Assembly (NCBI GenBank): GCA_021768985.1
Contig: JAETTR010000008.1
Coordinates: forward strand, 1-18,795
DNA: 18,795 bases
Reading direction: 5' to 3'
DNA from: Bacillota bacterium
GTDB taxonomy: Bacteria > Bacillota > Clostridia > Christensenellales > Borkfalkiaceae
The notes under the pieces are model-generated. The model did not search any database. It was not told the origin of the DNA and worked only from the letters and a program-made list of their open reading frames with translations. This document shows, one piece after another, positions 14,185 through 18,795 of the stretch; position 1 is the first letter of the stretch, and every line of letters begins with the position of its first letter. The position numbers were made by a program, and so were the translations under genes.

Positions 14185-16998
14185 ATGAAAGAAGAAATAT
14201 ACGTAAAAGGCGCAAAGGAAAACAATTTAAAGAATATCGACGTGCACATTCCGCGCAACAGTTTAACCGTCTTGACGGGGTTGTCGGGGAGCGGCAAGAG
14301 CACGCTCGCCTTCGAAACCATCTTCGCGGAAGGACAGCGCCGCTATATGGAAAGCCTGTCGTCGTACGCGCGGCAGTTCCTCGGCATGATGGAAAAACCG
14401 GACGTGGAGAGCATCGAGGGGCTTTCGCCCGCCATCTCCATTGACCAGAAAACGACCTCGCACAACCCCCGTTCCACGGTGGGCACGGTCACCGAAATTT
14501 ACGACTACCTGCGTTTGCTGTACGCGCGCGTGGGTACGCCCCATTGCCCCAAGTGCGGCAGGGAGATTCGCCGCCAGACGGTGGACGAGATCGCCGACCG
14601 CGTCATGGCGATGCCCGCGGGGAGCAAGATCCTCGTGAACGCGCCCGTCGTGCGGGGACGGAAGGGGGAGTTCGTAAAGGAGCTCGCGGGATACCGCAAA
14701 AGCGGGTACGCCCGCGTCAAGATCGACGGCAGCGTTTACGACTTGCAGGAGGAAATCAAACTCGATAAAAATATCAAGCACAACGTCAGCGTGGTGATCG
14801 ACCGTCTCGTCGTCAAAGAGGGGGTGTTGAAGCGCTTGACGGAGAGCCTCGAAACGGCGTTGAAGCTCGCCGACGGGCTCGTCGTCATCGACTGCGAGGG
14901 AGAGGAAACCCTCTATTCCTCGCGCTATTCCTGCCCCGATTGCGGTATTTCAATCGAGGAAATCGAGCCCCGTTTGTTCTCCTTCAACACGCCCTGGGGC
15001 GCCTGCCCCGAGTGTACGGGGCTCGGGTTCCGTCAGCTCGTCGATCCCGATCTCATCTGCCCCGATAAAAGCAAGACTCTGCGCGAGGGAGCGATCCGGA
15101 TCAGCGGCTGGAATCTCGATTCCTCCACCGTGACGCAGATGTATCTCGGCGCGCTCTCCCGCCACTACGGGTTCTCGCTCGACGAGCCCGTCGAAAAACT
15201 TCCCAAGGACGTGTTCGATCTGCTCATGTACGGCAACGGCGGGGAAAAGATCGATCTCGAATATCACACCAAGTCCTTCCGTTCCACCTATAAGAGCGCG
15301 TGGGAAGGGTTTGTAAACAATCTGCAACGCCGCTATAACCAGACGACTTCCGTCGGGGTGAAGTGGGATATCGAGCGGTATATGCGCACGAGCGACTGTC
15401 CGACCTGCCGCGGCAAGCGGTTGAAGAAGGAGGCGCTCGCCGTGACGGTGGAGGGTAAGAACATCGCCGAGCTGTGCGACATGCCCGTCGTCAAAATCAA
15501 AGATTTTCTCACGGGGTTACGGCTTACCGCCACCCAGCACGCGATCGCGGATATCATTTTAAAGGAGATCAGGAGCCGGATCGACTTCCTCGTGGGAGTC
15601 GGGCTCGACTATCTCACCCTCTCCCGCAACGCGGCGACGCTGTCGGGCGGGGAGAGTCAGCGCATTCGTCTCGCCACGCAGATCGGGAGCGCGCTCACGG
15701 GCGTTTTGTACATTCTCGACGAACCGAGCATCGGACTGCATCAGCGGGATAACGAGCGGCTTTTGAATTCGTTGAAGGGCTTGCGCGACATCGGAAACAC
15801 CCTTCTCGTCGTCGAGCACGACGAGGACACCATGCGCGCCGCCGATTATATCGTGGACGTCGGACCGGGCGCGGGCGTGCACGGCGGAGAGATCGTCGCG
15901 TGCGGCACGGCGGAAGAGATCATGAAGGAGCCGCGCTCGATTACGGGGGATTTCCTCGCGGGGCGGCGGAAAATCGAAGTGCCCGCCGTACGCAAGGCGC
16001 CCGACGGGCGTTGGCTGAAAATCGAGGATTGCAGCCAGAACAACTTAAAGGGAATTACCGCGGAAATTCCCGCGGGGCTGATCACCGCCGTCACGGGGGT
16101 GAGCGGTTCGGGAAAATCCTCGCTCGTGAACGAAATCGTGTTGCCCGCGCTCTCCAACGCGCTGGGCGGCGCAAGGCTTCCCGCGGGCAAGTGCGGCGCG
16201 GTGTCGGGGCTCGAGCACTTCGATAAGGTGATTGCCATCGACCAGTCCCCCATCGGCAGATCGCCCCGTTCCAACCCCGCGACCTATACGGGGGTGTTTA
16301 CGGCGATCCGCGAGTTGTTCGCCGCCACGCCCGACGCAAAGGCGATGGGCTTCAAGTCCGGAAGATTCTCCTTCAACGTGGCGGGCGGAAGATGCGAGAA
16401 CTGCGAGGGCGACGGTATCATGAAGATCGAAATGCACTTCCTGCCCGACGTTTACGTGCCCTGCGAAGTGTGCGGCGGCAAGCGTTATAACCGCGAAACG
16501 CTCGAAGTGAAGTACAAGGGCAAGAGCATTGCCGACGTGCTCGACATGACGGTGGAAGAAGCCTGCGAGTTCTTCAAACCGATTCCTTCGATCTATAATA
16601 AAATTTCCACGCTCTACGAGGTGGGGCTGGGTTATATCAAGCTCGGGCAGAGCTCCACGACCCTCTCGGGCGGCGAGGCGCAACGCGTCAAACTTGCCAC
16701 CGAGCTTTCCAAGCGTTCCACGGGCAAAACCTTTTATATCCTCGACGAACCCACGACGGGGCTTCACAGCTACGACGTGGAGAAGCTCGTGCATATCCTG
16801 ATGCGTCTCCGCGAGGGCGGGAATACGTTGCTCGTCATCGAGCACAATCTCGACGTGGTGAAGGTCGCCGACTGGATCATCGATCTCGGACCGGAGGGCG
16901 GCGACGGCGGCGGCACGGTACTGTGTACGGGTACCCCCGAACAGGTCGCGGCGGTCGATCGCAGTTATACGGGACAGTTCTTGAAAAAGGTATTGTGA
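14185..16998 (+). CDS. uvrA: Excinuclease ABC subunit A
   Basis: DNA-damage sensor ATPase of nucleotide excision repair; works as a dimer with UvrB. The 937-aa product is typical. It contains two ABC modules: Walker A GLSGSGKST at 32-40 and GVSGSGKSS at 638-646, with signatures LSGGESQRIRLA and LSGGEAQRVKLA. Zinc sites: C250/C253 with C274/C277, and C737/C740 with C760/C763, the latter being the DNA-binding zinc finger. An extra CPKCG near 122-126 sits in the first module. The start codon has only a weak SD; a five-codon frame (14171-14188) with AAAGG before it overlaps the start as ATGA and might couple translation from uvrB. A hairpin repeat begins 4 bp after the stop. Confidence 0.98.
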   Translation: MKEEIYVKGAKENNLKNIDVHIPRNSLTVLTGLSGSGKSTLAFETIFAEGQRRYMESLSSYARQFLGMMEKPDVESIEGLSPAISIDQKTTSHNPRSTVGTVTEIYDYLRLLYARVGTPHCPKCGREIRRQTVDEIADRVMAMPAGSKILVNAPVVRGRKGEFVKELAGYRKSGYARVKIDGSVYDLQEEIKLDKNIKHNVSVVIDRLVVKEGVLKRLTESLETALKLADGLVVIDCEGEETLYSSRYSCPDCGISIEEIEPRLFSFNTPWGACPECTGLGFRQLVDPDLICPDKSKTLREGAIRISGWNLDSSTVTQMYLGALSRHYGFSLDEPVEKLPKDVFDLLMYGNGGEKIDLEYHTKSFRSTYKSAWEGFVNNLQRRYNQTTSVGVKWDIERYMRTSDCPTCRGKRLKKEALAVTVEGKNIAELCDMPVVKIKDFLTGLRLTATQHAIADIILKEIRSRIDFLVGVGLDYLTLSRNAATLSGGESQRIRLATQIGSALTGVLYILDEPSIGLHQRDNERLLNSLKGLRDIGNTLLVVEHDEDTMRAADYIVDVGPGAGVHGGEIVACGTAEEIMKEPRSITGDFLAGRRKIEVPAVRKAPDGRWLKIEDCSQNNLKGITAEIPAGLITAVTGVSGSGKSSLVNEIVLPALSNALGGARLPAGKCGAVSGLEHFDKVIAIDQSPIGRSPRSNPATYTGVFTAIRELFAATPDAKAMGFKSGRFSFNVAGGRCENCEGDGIMKIEMHFLPDVYVPCEVCGGKRYNRETLEVKYKGKSIADVLDMTVEEACEFFKPIPSIYNKISTLYEVGLGYIKLGQSSTTLSGGEAQRVKLATELSKRSTGKTFYILDEPTTGLHSYDVEKLVHILMRLREGGNTLLVIEHNLDVVKVADWIIDLGPEGGDGGGTVLCTGTPEQVAAVDRSYTGQFLKKVL

Positions 16999-17001
16999 GA
17001 G

Positions 17002-17040
17002 TTCACGAATTTTCTTTTTTGCTGAAAGAAGAAATAGCCG
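17002..17040 (+). repeat. 26-nt element / hairpin repeat, copy B
   Basis: TTCACGAATTTTCTTTT, TT, GCTGAAA at 17002-17027, then a decayed right arm to about 17040. It begins 3 bases after the uvrA stop and points toward the aminotransferase gene. The same left part lies inverted at 18259-18284, beyond that gene. Confidence 0.85.
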
Positions 17041-17062
17041 AACGGACGAAAAGGAGGCTACC

Positions 17063-18244
17063 ATGTTCAACGAAAGAATGCAAAGACGCGGCGAGGAGCG
17101 GTCGGTCATTCGCGAAATTTTCGAGTACGGAAACGCGCGGAAACGGGAGATCGGCGCGGAAAACGTGTTCGATTTTTCGCTCGGCAACCCCAGCGTGTCC
17201 GCGCCCGACTGCGTGCAACGGGAGATTGCGCGGTTGACGGGTACCATGTCCGCGGGTAAGATGCACGGATACACCTCCGCGGCGGGCGCGCCCGAGGTGC
17301 GCGAAGCGGTTGCGGCGTATATCCGAAGCGCGTTCGGGACACCCATGTCCGCCGAACTCGTGTACATGACCTGCGGCGCGGCGGCTTCCCTCGCGATCAC
17401 GCTGCACGCGCTTTGCGAGTCGGGCGACGAGTTCGTCGTCATCACGCCGTGCTTTCCCGAATACAAGGTGTTTATCGAACAGGCAGGCGGCAAGGTCGTT
17501 TGCGCGCAGACCGGTCCGGATTTTCATCTCGATCTGAACGCGCTCGACCGCGCGGTCGGGAAGCGCACCAAAGCGGTCATCGTCAATTCCCCCAACAATC
17601 CCACGGGCGTCGTGTACGGCGAATCGGAACTGAACGGGCTTGCGGGTTTGCTTCGCCGCAAGAGCGAGGAGAAAGGCTCGCCCGTCTTTCTCATTGCCGA
17701 CGAACCCTATCGCGAGCTCGTTTACGGCGTCGCCGTGCCCTACCTGCCCAACCTATACGCGAACACGGTGGTGTGCTATTCCTTCTCCAAGTCGCTGTCG
17801 TTGGCGGGGGAACGGATCGGGTATATTGCGGTCAGTCCTGCGTGCGCGGGCGCGCAGAGCTTGTTCGCCGCGGTGAGCGGGGCGGGCAGAAGTCTCGGCT
17901 ACGTGTGCGCGCCCGTCCTCTTTCAGCGGGTGTGCGCGAAATGTCTGGGTCAGTCGAGCGATGTTTCCGCATACCGCGAAAACCGCGATCTGCTCTGCGG
18001 CGGGCTGACCTCCTTCGGGTTTCAATGCGTTCCGCCCGACGGCGCGTTTTATTTATTTCTGAAATCTCCCGAACCCGACGCGAAGGCGTTCTGCGAGCGG
18101 GCGAAGCGATACGAATTATTGCTCGTGCCTTCCGATTCGTTCGGGGTGGAGGGCTACGTCCGCATTTCGTATTGCGTTGCGAAAGAGACGATCGCGCGCG
18201 CATTGCCCGCCTTTGAAAAGCTTTCCCGCGAATACGGACTGTAA
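17063..18244 (+). CDS. PLP-dependent class I/II aminotransferase (AspC/PatA-like)
   Basis: A 393-aa fold-type I aminotransferase, swapping amino groups between an amino acid and a 2-oxo acid. The internal aldimine lysine is K243 in SFSKSLSLAGERIGY, the family pattern SxSKxxxxxGxRxGY. NNPTG lies at 178-182, the pyridine-nitrogen aspartate is D213 in IADEPYRE, and the substrate-carboxylate arginine is R367 in GYVRISYC. The N-terminus FDFSLGNPSVSAPD is the usual start of the substrate pocket. Residues do not settle whether Asp, Ala or an aromatic acid is preferred. A full AAAGGAGG precedes the ATG. The gene stands alone, bracketed by inverted copies of the 26-nt element (17002, 18284); no promoter was clear in 16999-17062, so read-through from uvrA is likely. 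Confidence 0.92.
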   Translation: MFNERMQRRGEERSVIREIFEYGNARKREIGAENVFDFSLGNPSVSAPDCVQREIARLTGTMSAGKMHGYTSAAGAPEVREAVAAYIRSAFGTPMSAELVYMTCGAAASLAITLHALCESGDEFVVITPCFPEYKVFIEQAGGKVVCAQTGPDFHLDLNALDRAVGKRTKAVIVNSPNNPTGVVYGESELNGLAGLLRRKSEEKGSPVFLIADEPYRELVYGVAVPYLPNLYANTVVCYSFSKSLSLAGERIGYIAVSPACAGAQSLFAAVSGAGRSLGYVCAPVLFQRVCAKCLGQSSDVSAYRENRDLLCGGLTSFGFQCVPPDGAFYLFLKSPEPDAKAFCERAKRYELLLVPSDSFGVEGYVRISYCVAKETIARALPAFEKLSREYGL

Positions 18245-18246
18245 GT

Positions 18247-18284
18247 CGATTTCTCTTTTTTCAGCTGAAAAGAAAATTCGTGAA
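18247..18284 (-). repeat. 26-nt element / hairpin repeat, copy C (inverted)
   Basis: Read on the minus strand from 18284: TTCACGAATTTTCTTTT, CA, GCTGAAA, then a partly preserved second arm. It begins 2 bases after the aminotransferase stop. Over 26 bases it differs from copy B only at the two variable positions. Confidence 0.85.
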
Positions 18285-18297
18285 CATACCATAAAAT

Positions 18298-18326
18298 GAA
18301 TAGAAATTTTCTTCCTCCGCATAATG
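18298..18326 (+). promoter_or_regulatory. Possible sigma-G promoter of spoVT
   Basis: GAATA (18298-18302), 17 bp, CATAATG (18320-18326) resembles the forespore consensus GHATR-N17/18-CATHHTA with one mismatch. spoVT is a sigma-G gene in B. subtilis. No good sigma-A promoter was seen in 18245-18352. Confidence 0.5.
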
Positions 18327-18349
18327 ACTGTATACGGAGGAATTTTTTT
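18312..18349 (+). terminator. Hairpin plus T-run that contains the spoVT ribosome binding site
   Basis: TTCCTCCG (18312-18319) pairs perfectly with CGGAGGAA (18335-18342) around a 15-nt loop and runs into seven T residues (18343-18349). It looks like an intrinsic terminator for the aminotransferase transcript, yet its 3' arm is the Shine-Dalgarno of spoVT and its loop contains the candidate -10 box. Confidence 0.65.
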
Positions 18350-18352
18350 GTC

Positions 18353-18795
18353 ATGAAAGCAACGGGAATCGTAAGAAGAATCGACGAGTTGGGACGGGTG
18401 GTAATCCCCAAAGAAATCAGGCGCACTTTGCGCATTCGGGAAGGAGATCCGCTCGAACTCTTTACCGACCGCGACGAGCTGATGCTGAAAAAATATTCGC
18501 CAATCGCGTCCGTCGAACGGTTTGCGGAAGGAACGGCGAAATCACTGAACGAACAGAGCGGGTGCGTTGCGGTGATTCTCGATACCGATACGGTATTGAG
18601 CGTGGCGGGGCAGGGGAAGAAGGCATTGCTTTCCAAAACGGTGTCCGATAAAATGACGGAGATCATGAGCTCGCGCAGAAGCTATCTTGCCAACAAGGCG
18701 GAAGGCGGAGAGGTATTGCCGATCGTTGTCGAACAGGAAGAGGAATTTACGGCGCAGATCATCGTTCCCAACGTCGCGGGCGGAGATTGCTTGGG
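18353..18795 (+). CDS. spoVT: Stage V sporulation protein T (SpoVT), partial at the window end
   Basis: Forespore transcription regulator that tunes sigma-G genes during endospore formation. 147 codons are visible of about 178 in B. subtilis; the frame remains open at the last base. Residues 1-50 are the AbrB-type swapped-hairpin DNA-binding domain (MKATGIVRRIDELGRVVIPK, then RRTLRIREGDPLELF), and residues from about 56 on form the start of a GAF-like sensor domain, which separates SpoVT from the shorter AbrB and Abh. The ATG at 18353 has GGAGG at 18336-18340, an unusually long 12-nt spacing, and that SD is paired in a hairpin. Its presence implies a spore-forming lineage. Confidence 0.93.
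   Translation, partial: MKATGIVRRIDELGRVVIPKEIRRTLRIREGDPLELFTDRDELMLKKYSPIASVERFAEGTAKSLNEQSGCVAVILDTDTVLSVAGQGKKALLSKTVSDKMTEIMSSRRSYLANKAEGGEVLPIVVEQEEEFTAQIIVPNVAGGDCL

Noticed and set aside
16045..17493. 482-codon minus-strand frame across the end of uvrA and the aminotransferase
   Set aside because: Shadow of two well-supported plus-strand genes; it reads through the hairpin repeat at 17002.

Overview
The window reads as a chromosomal segment of an endospore-forming member of the Clostridia (Firmicutes) with a moderately high GC content. Evidence for this: a SpoVT-type sporulation regulator at the right end, Gram-positive style Shine-Dalgarno sequences (AAGGAG, GGAGG), near-consensus sigma-A promoters with 16-17 bp spacers, a single-chain dimeric GlyRS, a MarR/DegV pair and a TetR/ABC/FtsX cassette. 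I cannot name the genus from sequence alone. Nothing looks like a prophage, a CRISPR array or a transposase gene; the novelty lies in regulatory architecture, small repeats and two unrecognised small proteins.

Layout. 1-70: two tandem hairpins resembling a dispersed palindromic repeat. 195-713: ferritin with its own promoter and terminator. 777-1573: a nucleoside phosphorylase-like gene broken near its 5' end by a perfect 32-bp tandem duplication. 1590-4119: a TetR regulator, ABC ATPase and FtsX-type permease operon, driven by a promoter whose -35 box lies in the loop of the preceding terminator, and ended by a terminator that also carries a copy of the next operon's operator motif. 4121-5433: MarR regulator and DegV fatty-acid-binding protein, overlapping by 16 bp. 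5450-7698 (minus strand): a family 2 glycosyltransferase and a PlsC-like acyltransferase, overlapping by 23 bp, under one consensus promoter. 7796-9287 (minus): glyS with promoter and terminator. 9360-11252 (plus): glnS after a leader of about 250 nt rich in inverted repeats. 11337-12083: two adjacent 123-aa proteins, each with a winged-helix-like N-terminal part and a C-terminal membrane segment. 12097-16998: uvrB-uvrA with a strong promoter and a LexA/SOS-like palindrome at the start site. 17063-18244: PLP-dependent aminotransferase, flanked by inverted copies of a 26-nt element that also occurs at the glnS promoter. 18298-18795: spoVT, cut by the window end, behind a hairpin that contains its ribosome binding site and a possible sigma-G promoter.

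Themes. Promoters and operators are repeatedly nested inside hairpins or terminators (1583-1617, 4076-4170, 12097-12154, 18298-18349). The least explained material is the paired winged-helix/membrane proteins, the 26-nt element, the glnS leader, and the duplication that breaks the phosphorylase. All functional assignments are from motif reading and memory of families; no database search was run.
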